Positions 16,777 through 25,044 of a DNA stretch of 64,000 nt are shown here, one piece after another. This stretch comes from an archaeon (GTDB lineage Archaea > Nanobdellota > Nanobdellia > SCGC-AAA011-G17 > GW2011-AR17). The stretch's first letter is position 1, and each line of letters starts with the position of its first letter. Under the pieces are notes generated by a model. The model was not told the DNA's origin. It did not search any database and was given only the letters and a program-made list of their open reading frames with translations. Location: contig JABHZQ010000004.1 in the NCBI GenBank assembly GCA_018656555.1, positions 106,790 to 170,789 on the forward strand. The letters are read 5' to 3'. The translations under genes were made by a program, and so were the position numbers.

Positions 16777-16820
16777 TTTTAGAAAAGTATATAAATACCA
16801 AAAACTTTATACATATTACA

Positions 16821-17744
16821 ATGAAAAGAAAAGTTAACAGAGTAGGAACAAGCACACTAACAGTAAGTATTCCTTCTAAGTGGGCAAGAAAGTATAATAT
16901 AAGCCCTGGAGATGAGTTGGAGGTTGAAGAAGATAAGAATAAATTAAATATTTGTACAGAAAATATAAAAGAAAAAACAACAAATATCTTAATTGATGTT
17001 AGCAATCAAAAAAACATGATCCATAGAATTGTTGCTGCAGCTTACAAATCAGGAAAGAAAAATCTTACAATCCAATATGAAAGAGCAGAAGAATTAAAAA
17101 TAATCCAAAAAAGAATAGAAAGAAATCTTCCAGAATTTGATGCAATTGAATATGATGAAAATAAAGTTAAAATAAAATCTATTGCTTCATTAGATCCTGA
17201 AAAATTTAACATAATTCTAAAAAAAGTCTTCTTTTCATTAGAAATGACAATAAAAAATATACAAAAAGAAATAAAAACAAAAGATTTTGAAGGATTAAAA
17301 TCCACGGCCCTAATGGATAAAAATATAGATAAATATACTGATTTTTGTAGAAGATTACTAAATAAAAATATAGAATCTCCTTATAATTCAAATTCAGTGT
17401 ATTATATTTTAGAGGAAATTGAAATTATTGGAGATATATACAAATCATTATGTAAAGAAATAGCAAAAAATAAAATAAATTTAAGCAAGGAACTTAGAAA
17501 TTTATTAAATGAAACAAATGAGTTTTTATTAGATTTTAATAACTTATTCTTTAATTTTAACTATCAAAAATTAAAAAAATTTGGTGAAAAAAAAGAAAAA
17601 TTAGATAAAAAAATAAATCAATTATATAGCAAAGTCAAAAGAAAAGAATTAAAGGCTTTTTTCTTAATTACCCAAATATTTAATGCTACATTTGAAATGA
17701 AAGGTGCATTATTAACTCACTTTATTGAATGGGTAATCTTGTAA
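16821..17744 (+). CDS. SpoVT/AbrB-domain and PhoU-like regulator
   Basis: The 307-residue protein starts with a swapped-hairpin AbrB-type DNA-binding domain (KVNRVGTSTLTVSIPSKWAR, then SPGDELEVEE). A linker and helical PhoU-like bundles follow, with MTIKNIQKEIK and a later FDLNN-like acidic segment. Archaeal proteins of this build are annotated as phosphate uptake regulators. The PhoU part is very Lys/Asn-rich. It is divergent from the 16690 gene across a palindromic space. No phosphate transporter gene is nearby, so the regulon is open. Confidence 0.82.
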   Translation: MKRKVNRVGTSTLTVSIPSKWARKYNISPGDELEVEEDKNKLNICTENIKEKTTNILIDVSNQKNMIHRIVAAAYKSGKKNLTIQYERAEELKIIQKRIERNLPEFDAIEYDENKVKIKSIASLDPEKFNIILKKVFFSLEMTIKNIQKEIKTKDFEGLKSTALMDKNIDKYTDFCRRLLNKNIESPYNSNSVYYILEEIEIIGDIYKSLCKEIAKNKINLSKELRNLLNETNEFLLDFNNLFFNFNYQKLKKFGEKKEKLDKKINQLYSKVKRKELKAFFLITQIFNATFEMKGALLTHFIEWVIL

Positions 17745-19536
17745 CAATTTCAGTAACTTTCTGTTGATTTGACCTATAATCCAATCCCTGAATACAATGA
17801 TCTACTTTAGGAATATAACCTTCAACTCTTCTAAAATCTTCTGCAATTTTAGAAATTCTCTGCCCAGTATTAACAAGATTAGATCTAACAGATTGTAGAT
17901 ATCTTAACTGTTCTTCAAAAGTCTCAAACCCTGGATCTGGATTAGCTAATTGACTTTCTAAAACTCTTTCTCTTGACAAGAGCCCTCTTTCGACTAAATA
18001 TGCAAAAGGTAATAATAAAATAACCTCAACAAAATCAGGATTAGCATCTCTCAATCTTAATGCAGATTCAGGATCACAAGAATCCAACATATAAACCTCA
18101 TTTGATAGTCTTGCCCCTAAAAGATCTTCATTTATAACACCATACTGATTACCACTATAGCTATGTACACCTTGAATAGAATTAGATGTTAATCTTTCTT
18201 CAAAATCAGACCTTGGTAGACTTAAAACTCCCTGAGAAACCTCTTCAAGAAGAGTCCGATATGGACGAGTAGTAGTTTTTCTTAATGGTTTAATACCCAA
18301 AATAGTTTTCATATATTCTATTAGGGTTGTTTTTCCCGAACCTGAAGGTCCACAAACCACATATAGTTTGGGTTGAGGTTCTGGTTTTGGTAATTCTGGT
18401 GGCCTACCACTAATATGAACATCTATTCCTCTAGATCTAAGTTCTTGAACAGCTTCAGTATTTATGTACCTATTTCCAACAACTCTATCCCAATGAATAG
18501 AATCAGGAATAGTCAATTCAGTTAAATCACCATTAATAACAAAAGGATAATGTAAAATTTCAAAAATATCTCTAAGTCTTGTTTCTCCTAAATCAAGACT
18601 GGATACTCTCTGAAAGGATTCCAAAAATCCAAGGTCATCAATAAATTTAGATTTTAATACAAGTTTTCTTACTACTCTAGATAGTGGACTCTGAGCAAGT
18701 GCACCAACATTTTCAGTTGGAACCTCTAAATGAAGATCTTCAAGAGCTGAAAAACCAGCTAAATTTGAAGCATCAAAAGCATGTTGCATCCCATATTTTT
18801 CTGCAGAGGGCAATTCAAATGGAATTCTGCCTGCTTCCTGCATAGCCTCTATTTGTGCTAAACTTGTACGAGACATAAGTGTCTTAGCTTCATAATGCAA
18901 AAAAATTCTTTTGAGTGTCTTTTGAATACCTTCAGAGCCTAATGGATCCAATGATACAAAATCAGTATAAACAGATTTAAAGATTTCAAGAGCCCTTAAA
19001 TTTCCTAAAAAAGACAAATCAACAGCAGTAGCCATAGGGAAAAGCTCCTCATTAAATAACTTAAGATGTTGCAATTCAAGATATCTTAATGTATCGGCTA
19101 TAATTTCAGATTGAGCTAAAGCATCCATATTATGTAAGTAAGAAGGTTCTTTTGGTTGATCATTTCCATGAACTACTAATTTTACTAATCTTTTATAATC
19201 CCTCAAAAAATCTAAATTTGTAACCGATCCATAAACCTCAACAGATCTAACTGACCTTTGTAATTTTGGATTTGCTAAAAGTGAAAAATCCAAACCATCA
19301 TGACATCCAGGATTAATTATAATTAATTCCAAGTCATGAAAACCTTCAATCCCTTCAAGACTTTGGATATTATTTTGAATCCTGAGGCCTGGGTGCTCTC
19401 TAACTGAAGGGTCTACAGAATCCAAAAATTCTCCAAGGCTAGGCCAAATTCTCCTTCTAATAATTCCTTTCCTAACCATCTCATCATATTCGCTACCAGT
19501 ATTAGGATTTTTTTTATCCAAATGGTCGTTATTCAT
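17722..19536 (-). CDS. Leucine-rich repeat protein fused to a guanylate kinase-like domain
   Basis: The protein has 604 residues. Residues about 60-370 form irregular leucine-rich repeats: LDFLRDYKRLVKLVVHG, LSFLGNLRALEIF, LGFLESFQRVSSLDLG. After a Pro-rich linker (PPELPKPEPQPK) a guanylate kinase-like domain begins near residue 390. It has P-loop GPSGSGKTT, the GMP-binding TTTRPYRTLLEE (canonical TTRxxRxxE), and YSGNQYGV (canonical YxGxxYG). A lid-like helical part follows (LSRERVLESQLANP). The kinase motifs look usable. The same domain order is known in eukaryotic LRGUK, which makes this fusion notable. It overlaps the regulator gene on the opposite strand by 23 bases. Confidence 0.8.
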   Translation of the reverse strand: MNNDHLDKKNPNTGSEYDEMVRKGIIRRRIWPSLGEFLDSVDPSVREHPGLRIQNNIQSLEGIEGFHDLELIIINPGCHDGLDFSLLANPKLQRSVRSVEVYGSVTNLDFLRDYKRLVKLVVHGNDQPKEPSYLHNMDALAQSEIIADTLRYLELQHLKLFNEELFPMATAVDLSFLGNLRALEIFKSVYTDFVSLDPLGSEGIQKTLKRIFLHYEAKTLMSRTSLAQIEAMQEAGRIPFELPSAEKYGMQHAFDASNLAGFSALEDLHLEVPTENVGALAQSPLSRVVRKLVLKSKFIDDLGFLESFQRVSSLDLGETRLRDIFEILHYPFVINGDLTELTIPDSIHWDRVVGNRYINTEAVQELRSRGIDVHISGRPPELPKPEPQPKLYVVCGPSGSGKTTLIEYMKTILGIKPLRKTTTRPYRTLLEEVSQGVLSLPRSDFEERLTSNSIQGVHSYSGNQYGVINEDLLGARLSNEVYMLDSCDPESALRLRDANPDFVEVILLLPFAYLVERGLLSRERVLESQLANPDPGFETFEEQLRYLQSVRSNLVNTGQRISKIAEDFRRVEGYIPKVDHCIQGLDYRSNQQKVTEIVTRLPIQ

Positions 19537-19648
19537 ACTCTTTTTTTCAATTTATTCATATATAAAGTTAACTATTTATAAGTAACAACAAAATTGATGA
19601 ATAATTAGAACAGAAATTCTTATAAAATAAAACACTATCAAAATAAAA

Positions 19649-19807
19649 ATGACAAAACCTTTACCTAAAGATGAACCTTTAGAATCAAGAGTTCGTGGTC
19701 CTCTAACTCTATCAAGAAAAATTCCAATAAAACCAAACACTTGGCCAGGTTTAGAAGCATATGGTCATTACTTAGGAAAAACACATACTTACAAACCAAA
19801 AACATAA
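19649..19807 (+). CDS. Small proline-rich protein (52 aa)
   Basis: A 52-residue frame opens at an ATG about 26 bases after TTCTTATAAAATAAAAC, a good leaderless promoter. The protein is basic and rich in Pro, Lys and Thr, with no hydrophobic core, and is probably disordered (RKIPIKPNTWPGLEAYGHYL in the middle). A similar small, proline-rich unknown occurs at 29032-29298. Function unknown; the gene call rests on the promoter and on clean start and stop. Confidence 0.5.
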   Translation: MTKPLPKDEPLESRVRGPLTLSRKIPIKPNTWPGLEAYGHYLGKTHTYKPKT

Positions 19808-19840
19808 CCTTTTTATAATATATTACCTTAGCAAATTTCT

Positions 19841-20062
19841 ATGGTTTTAATAAGAGTACCTAGGAGAAAACCTAAAAAAGTAGCTAAAAGAAAAGCAAAG
19901 AAAGCTAAAAAGACTAAAGTGAAAAAGAAAGCAGTGAAAAGAAAAGTTAAGAAGAAAGTGAAGAAAAAAGTGACTAAGAAGAAAGCAGTGAAAAAGAAAG
20001 CAGTGAAAAGAAAAGTGAAAAAGAAAGCTACTAAAAAAAAGGTTAAGAAAAAAAAGAGGTAA
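19841..20062 (+). CDS. Lysine-rich repetitive protein, histone H1 tail-like
   Basis: The 73-residue protein is almost entirely Lys, Arg, Val, Ala and Thr after an N-terminal MVLIRVPRRKPKK. It has repeats of the type AVKRKVKKK and VTKKK, similar to bacterial Hc1/HupB-type and eukaryotic H1 C-terminal tails. It probably binds and condenses DNA or RNA. CTTTTTATAATATATT lies about 30 bases upstream of the ATG. The AAG/AAA-rich DNA is itself repetitive, so copy-number change between strains is likely. Its place beside Taw1 gives no functional hint. Confidence 0.75.
   Translation: MVLIRVPRRKPKKVAKRKAKKAKKTKVKKKAVKRKVKKKVKKKVTKKKAVKKKAVKRKVKKKATKKKVKKKKR
19880..20060 (+). repeat. Lysine-codon repeat region inside the H1-like gene
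   Basis: The DNA is a purine-rich, imperfect tandem repetition of units such as gtgaaaagaaaagtgaaaaag, coding for AVKRKVKKK-type blocks. Two runs of the AVKRKVKKK block can be read, separated by VTKKK and AVKKK blocks. Confidence 0.6.
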
Positions 20063-20143
20063 GGCCTAAAATCTAATTCTATTTGATTCTAATAGGGAGA
20101 ACAAGCCAAAAATTTTATAAAACAACATAAAATAATAAAGAAT

Positions 20144-21172
20144 ATGGATAGTTTAGTAAAAAAAGACCTTGAAAAGCAAGGTTATAGAATTGTAGGAAAT
20201 CACTCAGCTGTAAAGGTTTGCTTATGGTGTAAGAGAGCAATTAAAAATGAAGATGTTTGTTACAAACAAACTTTCTACGGTATCAAATCAAACAGATGTA
20301 TACAATCCTCAGTATCAGTAACTAACTGCACTCATAAATGTGTATTCTGTTGGAGATCTTTAGAACACACAGATACAGAAGAGATCAAAAACCCAGACTC
20401 TCCTAAAGATATAGTAGATGGTCTAATAAAAGAACAAACTCTATTCCTAAAAGGATTCAAAGGTAATACTCAAACAGATGCAACAAAATACAGAGAATCA
20501 ACATTACCTAAACATATTGCACTTTCTCTAGCAGGAGATGCAACACTCTATCCTTTATTACCTGAATTAATAGAAGAAATACATTCAAGAGATATGACTT
20601 CTTTCTTAGTTACAAATGGACAACAACCAGAAATGTTAAAGAAACTAATCAAAAATCCCCCAACTCAAACTTATATCACTCTACCTGCTCCAAATGAAGA
20701 AGTTTACAAAAAAACATGTAATCCTCATCACAAAGATGGATGGGATAGACTTATGAAATCTTTAGAAATACTACAAAAATTCCCAAGAGCAACAATAAGA
20801 TTATCAGTTATGAAAGAATTAAACCTGGTAAATCCTGAAGAGTATGCTAAATTAATTAAGAAATTTCCTCCTCAATTTGTAGAAGTAAAAGCAGTAATGT
20901 CAGTAGGTTATGCACAATACAGAACAGATTACAAACAAATGGCACGCCATGAAGATATCAAAGAATTTTCTAAAAAAATAGCAAAAGAATTAGGATGGAA
21001 GATAGTAGCAGAAAAAGCTGAATCAAGAGTTACATTAATAATGAAAGAAGACGAAGATAGATATTTGTTTTTCCCTCATGACATTCAGGATAAAGCAAAT
21101 CAAGAAATACATAAAGATAAAGAAGAATGGGAAGCTATACAAGAAGCAAAAAAATCCCAAGAGCAGCAATAA
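20144..21172 (+). CDS. taw1: tRNA 4-demethylwyosine synthase (Taw1/TYW1)
   Basis: The 342-residue radical SAM enzyme makes the tricyclic base of wyosine at G37 of tRNA-Phe from m1G and pyruvate. The radical SAM cluster is C62-x3-C66-x2-C69 in NCTHKCVFCWR, with the typical Trp after it. Further cysteines (C26, C29, C39 and C52 region) can hold the second cluster. AGDATLYPLLPELIEEIH and FLVTNGQQPE are conserved barrel strands. Archaeal Taw1 is about 310-350 residues, so this is full length. A TTTTATAAAAC box lies about 27 bases before the ATG. Confidence 0.95.
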   Translation: MDSLVKKDLEKQGYRIVGNHSAVKVCLWCKRAIKNEDVCYKQTFYGIKSNRCIQSSVSVTNCTHKCVFCWRSLEHTDTEEIKNPDSPKDIVDGLIKEQTLFLKGFKGNTQTDATKYRESTLPKHIALSLAGDATLYPLLPELIEEIHSRDMTSFLVTNGQQPEMLKKLIKNPPTQTYITLPAPNEEVYKKTCNPHHKDGWDRLMKSLEILQKFPRATIRLSVMKELNLVNPEEYAKLIKKFPPQFVEVKAVMSVGYAQYRTDYKQMARHEDIKEFSKKIAKELGWKIVAEKAESRVTLIMKEDEDRYLFFPHDIQDKANQEIHKDKEEWEAIQEAKKSQEQQ

Positions 21173-21174
21173 GA

Positions 21175-21897
21175 TTAATCTAATTGCACATCAGTTCTAA
21201 TTCTATCATATATATCATAAGCTTCTGGATGTTCATTTCTAAAAATATCCTCAACACCATCAACCCACTCTCCACCACCTAGATAAGTAAAAAACTCTTC
21301 AAATGTACCCCCTAAAACAGCATTTCTAAGTGTACCGGGAATATAGTCTCCACCATATCTAGCCCTGACTAAATAAATATCGATATTTCCGTCAATAGCT
21401 GGAGAATAATAACTTTCTTCCACTCTATCCATCATTGTCCCAGCAGCCTCTTCCATTATTTTATAATCTGGATTACTCAATTTTTTCATCTCTCTATGAA
21501 ATCTCTCATGTTCTAAAGATTCTTCAAAATCTTCATCAGAAAGAGATTCACGAACCAGAATAGAATCTCTTCTAAATAAAGAAGCATAATCATTAATTTC
21601 TTCCCTAGAAAAACCCTTTTCAAGTAAAAAACTATTAAATCTTTGTCTTTTAATTGGATCCACCAAACTATACCCATTTATAAAAATAGCAGAGGGTGTA
21701 CCCCAAACTTCATCCCGTTGATTGGCTTTATTATAATAAGCAATCAAAACATCATCAGGAACAACAAATTCCTTCTCTTCTAAATGTTCAACATGTGCAC
21801 TAGGAGCATCTATAGGTAATGTATGTATATTCCTAGCAGTACATCCTACTAAAGTTTCTAATGCTATTACTCCAGCCAATAATAAACCCAATTTCAT
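21175..21897 (-). CDS. Putative lipoprotein with HExxH zinc-protease motif
   Basis: The 240-residue product starts with a signal peptide ending in a lipobox (LVGC, Cys at residue 19). In the mature part HERFH lies at residues 130-134, a match to HExxH, with EEAAGTMMDR near 150 that could supply the third ligand. This is the plan of gluzincin-like proteases outside the membrane. No family name is certain. The promoter, AGTAGTTACAAAATAGAAAGG then TTTATAAA, carries the upstream element seen at several loci. It is convergent with taw1 with only two bases between them. A non-enzymatic lipoprotein remains possible. Confidence 0.6.
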   Translation of the reverse strand: MKLGLLLAGVIALETLVGCTARNIHTLPIDAPSAHVEHLEEKEFVVPDDVLIAYYNKANQRDEVWGTPSAIFINGYSLVDPIKRQRFNSFLLEKGFSREEINDYASLFRRDSILVRESLSDEDFEESLEHERFHREMKKLSNPDYKIMEEAAGTMMDRVEESYYSPAIDGNIDIYLVRARYGGDYIPGTLRNAVLGGTFEEFFTYLGGGEWVDGVEDIFRNEHPEAYDIYDRIRTDVQLD

Positions 21898-21918
21898 ATA
21901 AATAAAGCTGTTTTTTTA

Positions 21919-21948
21919 TTTTATAAACCTTTCTATTTTGTAACTACT
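21919..21948 (-). promoter_or_regulatory. Promoter with AGTRGTWACA element upstream of BRE/TATA
   Basis: On the minus strand AGTAGTTACAA (21948-21938) is followed by a GAAAGG BRE-like segment and TTTATAAAA (about 21928-21919). It serves the lipoprotein gene ending at 21897. The arrangement matches the promoters at 26308-26334 and 48351-48387. Confidence 0.55.
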
Positions 21949-22704
21949 TCATAGAAACAACAATAAAATCCCAAGAGCAACACAATAGAAACTAAAAATC
22001 CAAAACTTATTATTCATTATTACTCTCATCAATAACTTCAAACTAATATAGCCTACAACAATACTAACCAACATACCAACTAAAACAACTAAAAGATTAC
22101 CAACAACAAAAGAACTATCATATTCTAAAATTGTAGCACCAATAATTGCAGGTATTACCAAGATAAAAGAAAACTTAGCCACTTTCTCCCTATCAATTCC
22201 TAATAACAAACCAGTACCAATAGTACTTCCACTTCTTGAAACACCTGGAACAAGAGCAATACCTTGCATAACTCCTATCAAAATAGAATCATACCATTTT
22301 AATTTCTTATAACCATCAACAAACTTTGTTAGATATAAAAACAAACCAGTACAAATCAAAGCAATTCCAACTATCTTAAGATTTGAAAAAAATGTTAAAA
22401 TATAATCCTTAAACAATAAACCCAAACAAGCAGTAAATACACTTCCTAACAAAACAAACCAACCTAGTTTCCAATACTCATCCTTCTTCCAAGTTAACCA
22501 AGAATATATCACTTTCCAAATATCCTTCCAAAACACTAATAATATTACAAGTAAGGTAGCAAAATGCAACATAATATCAAAAAATACTGGAACATTCATA
22601 CCAAATAGTTCTTGAAAAATAACTAAATGCCCAGAACTAGAAATAGGTAACCATTCAGTAATACCTTGAACAATCCCTAAAATAATAGCATCTAATAATT
22701 CCAT
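21949..22704 (-). CDS. uppP: Undecaprenyl-diphosphatase family protein (UppP/BacA)
   Basis: The 251-residue protein is a polytopic membrane phosphatase. It has both inverted-repeat signatures: IVQGITEWLPISSSGHL at residues 13-29 and GVMQGIALVPGVSRSGST near residue 145, which carry the catalytic Glu, Ser and Arg residues. In archaea the substrate is probably dolichyl or another polyprenyl diphosphate in carrier recycling for glycosylation. It sits 33 bases downstream of the ADP-ribosyltransferase-like gene and may be part of its transcript. Confidence 0.93.
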   Translation of the reverse strand: MELLDAIILGIVQGITEWLPISSSGHLVIFQELFGMNVPVFFDIMLHFATLLVILLVFWKDIWKVIYSWLTWKKDEYWKLGWFVLLGSVFTACLGLLFKDYILTFFSNLKIVGIALICTGLFLYLTKFVDGYKKLKWYDSILIGVMQGIALVPGVSRSGSTIGTGLLLGIDREKVAKFSFILVIPAIIGATILEYDSSFVVGNLLVVLVGMLVSIVVGYISLKLLMRVIMNNKFWIFSFYCVALGILLLFL

Positions 22705-22736
22705 AATAAAGAAAATTAATCCTGCCTTTTTAAAAC

Positions 22737-23405
22737 TTAAGTAGCCAATCCTTCTAAAAACAAAGAAGATTTTTTATCCAAAGCTTGAACACCAACAATA
22801 TGATCAATTGTAACTCCTTGAACTCTAATATCCACACTAGTATGTCCAATAAGTTCAGTTCCATTTAGAACCTCTTTTGAATATCCTAAAACAACTCCTT
22901 GATTTTCATCAGCAACCCGATTTACAAACCTTGCAGCTTGATCAAAGTCATATCCTCTCTGCAAAAGAAATTTAATAAATTTAGGTATTCTTCTAAAATT
23001 ATATCCTTCTAAAAAATCCATAGCAAAATATTTCAAACTTAATTCATGACCTAAAGGACTAGGTTCATGCCCATCTGAAAAAACACTCCATCCCAACCTC
23101 TCACAAACTCTATGACAAAATGCATTTATTCCCGCATAATCCATAGCCTCTTCAAGGGCTTCCATTTGCACTAAGGGATCATCAACAATATCAGTTCTAT
23201 CTTTAATTGGAAACATAAAAATATCTCCCTCTCTAACCATAGCTTGAACATTTTGATGGGGTACTTCAACAGCACCAGGTTGCTCACCAGTTTCAATTAT
23301 TCTTCTTAAAACTTGCAGACTAGTACCATGATAAGCTACAATAGAATCCTCTCCAACCCCTTGCATAAAAGAATTATATAATCTTGCCCTATTAGTTTGT
23401 ATCAT
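22737..23405 (-). CDS. ADP-ribosyltransferase-like fold protein (putative)
   Basis: The 222-residue protein has YHGTSLQVLRRIIETG near residue 25, the pattern of the first strand and helix of ADP-ribosyltransferase folds (H-G-T, then I..G). A later GVVLGYSKEVL near residue 172 resembles the strand VVLEFxxxxL of such families. The catalytic acidic residue is not obvious, so it may bind NAD or be a degenerate member. Starting two bases after the FAD synthase stop, it is part of the 24987-22737 unit. The assignment rests on pattern only; a different fold is possible. Confidence 0.4.
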   Translation of the reverse strand: MIQTNRARLYNSFMQGVGEDSIVAYHGTSLQVLRRIIETGEQPGAVEVPHQNVQAMVREGDIFMFPIKDRTDIVDDPLVQMEALEEAMDYAGINAFCHRVCERLGWSVFSDGHEPSPLGHELSLKYFAMDFLEGYNFRRIPKFIKFLLQRGYDFDQAARFVNRVADENQGVVLGYSKEVLNGTELIGHTSVDIRVQGVTIDHIVGVQALDKKSSLFLEGLAT

Positions 23406-23407
23406 TG

Positions 23408-23803
23408 TTACATATATTCTTTCAACTTAGAACTCTTAAATACATCTGGTCTAAAAGGTTCCAACCTAATAATCTTAGCATTCAAACCTCTTTTTTCTAA
23501 TTTTTTCCCTAAACCTTCAGTAAAAGAAGATTGATCATATCCCAAACAAATAACATCTGGTCTAATTTCCTCAATAATTTTTAATTTATCTCCATTATAT
23601 CCAATAACAGCATCAAATCCAGAACTTTTCAAAGTAGTTACTCTTTTATTCTGATCATTCCAAGGTTTTTGACCTTTAAGTTTATTAACAGTACAGTCTC
23701 TAGCAACAACAACAACAAGATCACCATATTCCTTAGCCTTTCCAAGAAAATATTCATGTCCTTTATGAAATAAATCAAATGTTCCAAAAACTAAAACCTT
23801 CAT
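23408..23803 (-). CDS. ribL: FAD synthase, archaeal RibL type (cytidylyltransferase fold)
   Basis: The 131-residue protein has the nucleotidyltransferase core GTFDLFHKGHEYFLGKAKE with the HxGH motif at residues 13-16, a VVVVARD strand, and the C-terminal LEPFRPDVFKSSKL (the usual place of the ISSTxI-like motif). Archaeal RibL adenylates FMN to FAD; the same fold is used by glycerol-3-phosphate cytidylyltransferases, so the substrate is not certain. It is translated after the 23800-24987 gene through an ATGA overlap. Confidence 0.8.
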   Translation of the reverse strand: MKVLVFGTFDLFHKGHEYFLGKAKEYGDLVVVVARDCTVNKLKGQKPWNDQNKRVTTLKSSGFDAVIGYNGDKLKIIEEIRPDVICLGYDQSSFTEGLGKKLEKRGLNAKIIRLEPFRPDVFKSSKLKEYM

Positions 23804-24987
23804 ATCTGCTCCTCTAATAATTGTCTAGAAGCTTCAAGAAGAGCCAAACTTTCAGCAGAACCTCTTGTTAATTCACCCAGTCTAGCCAAACTTTGTTCAT
23901 GACCAGGCATTCCTTCTAATATTGCTCTAGCAGCCTCAAATTGGCTTGCAGTTACTAATTCTTCAACTCTAGCAGCATCAGCAGTAATCAAAGCATTTTG
24001 TCCTTCAGCACTAACAACCAACCCTTCCAATTCTTCTTTTTGAGAATCAAGTAATTTAGTAGCATTTCTCTCAGCTATATGCATTTGATAACCTAATCTT
24101 TTTATCAAAGCAGTCCAAGTTGAGTTTCTATTCCTACCTTTTTTAAAAACAATATCTTGTCCATCCGGTAAAACTCCTTGTCTAAAATTCAATAAATCAA
24201 CAACCCCATTGGCATCTCGTGTCATTGCATAAGCAATTGCATTATATGGTGGAGAAATCAAAACACCTTCTCCATGGGGCACATGTCTTATAGCCCTAAC
24301 AAAAACACTAGCTGCATATAAATTTAAATTTCGATCATCTATTTCAGAAAAAACAGCTTCAGCATGATTTCTACCATAAACTTGAAGACCCATCTTTTCC
24401 ATGATTTCAGTTTTCCTTCCCTCAGTTACCCATCGATTATTTCTATGATGATCTAAGTACTTTCTTTTAGCTGTTAATGGATCATTACCACCTAAAAAAT
24501 CATTTAATTCATCATCTAATTCAAAATAACCAGAATTCTCATGAGCAGCAAGTTCTTCTATAAATCCCCTAAAATTAGGCTCATCCATTTTCAAACCAGC
24601 AACCCTTATAGCACCAAATAAAGCCTGCCAGTGCCTTGCTCTTCCAGATTCATCCAAACCTTCATTAATATGTCTTTGAGCAACAAGTTTCAAAGCAATA
24701 TAAGGAACCCAAGTTGGATGCTCTTTAGCAAGCTCAGCACTAATAAACGTCATATCTCCTACATAAATTCCAAAAGGCTCATCATCCTTAACATATTGTA
24801 AAAATCTTTCTGGAGCTAAAACATATTGTGCTTCATGCATCTCTTCACCAATAGGCACTTTTAGTTTATGTTTGGGACTAGAAGTCCAAAAATCTACTAA
24901 TTCATATAGAACTCCAGCCATCGGAGGCTGCAATTCTAGCCTAGTATCATCATATACTCCTACTATTTGCTTTAATTCTAGTGCCAT
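23800..24987 (-). CDS. Hypothetical protein, first gene of the FAD synthase unit
   Basis: The 395-residue protein is not recognised. It is soluble. A middle segment is rich in His and Arg (YLDHHRNNRWVTEGRK). The GRNRNSTWTALIKRLGYQMHIAERN stretch follows, then a C-terminal helical region (ALITADAARVEELVTASQFEAARAILEG). Such alpha-helical repeats suggest protein contact. An ATGA overlap couples it with ribL and then the ADP-ribosyltransferase-like gene. TATATTTATATAG lies close to the ATG. Function unknown. Confidence 0.65.
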   Translation of the reverse strand: MALELKQIVGVYDDTRLELQPPMAGVLYELVDFWTSSPKHKLKVPIGEEMHEAQYVLAPERFLQYVKDDEPFGIYVGDMTFISAELAKEHPTWVPYIALKLVAQRHINEGLDESGRARHWQALFGAIRVAGLKMDEPNFRGFIEELAAHENSGYFELDDELNDFLGGNDPLTAKRKYLDHHRNNRWVTEGRKTEIMEKMGLQVYGRNHAEAVFSEIDDRNLNLYAASVFVRAIRHVPHGEGVLISPPYNAIAYAMTRDANGVVDLLNFRQGVLPDGQDIVFKKGRNRNSTWTALIKRLGYQMHIAERNATKLLDSQKEELEGLVVSAEGQNALITADAARVEELVTASQFEAARAILEGMPGHEQSLARLGELTRGSAESLALLEASRQLLEEQI

Positions 24988-25044
24988 AACTACTAGAGAA
25001 AGACAACAGCTATATAAATATATCTAAAAAAGAAAAAATAAAGG

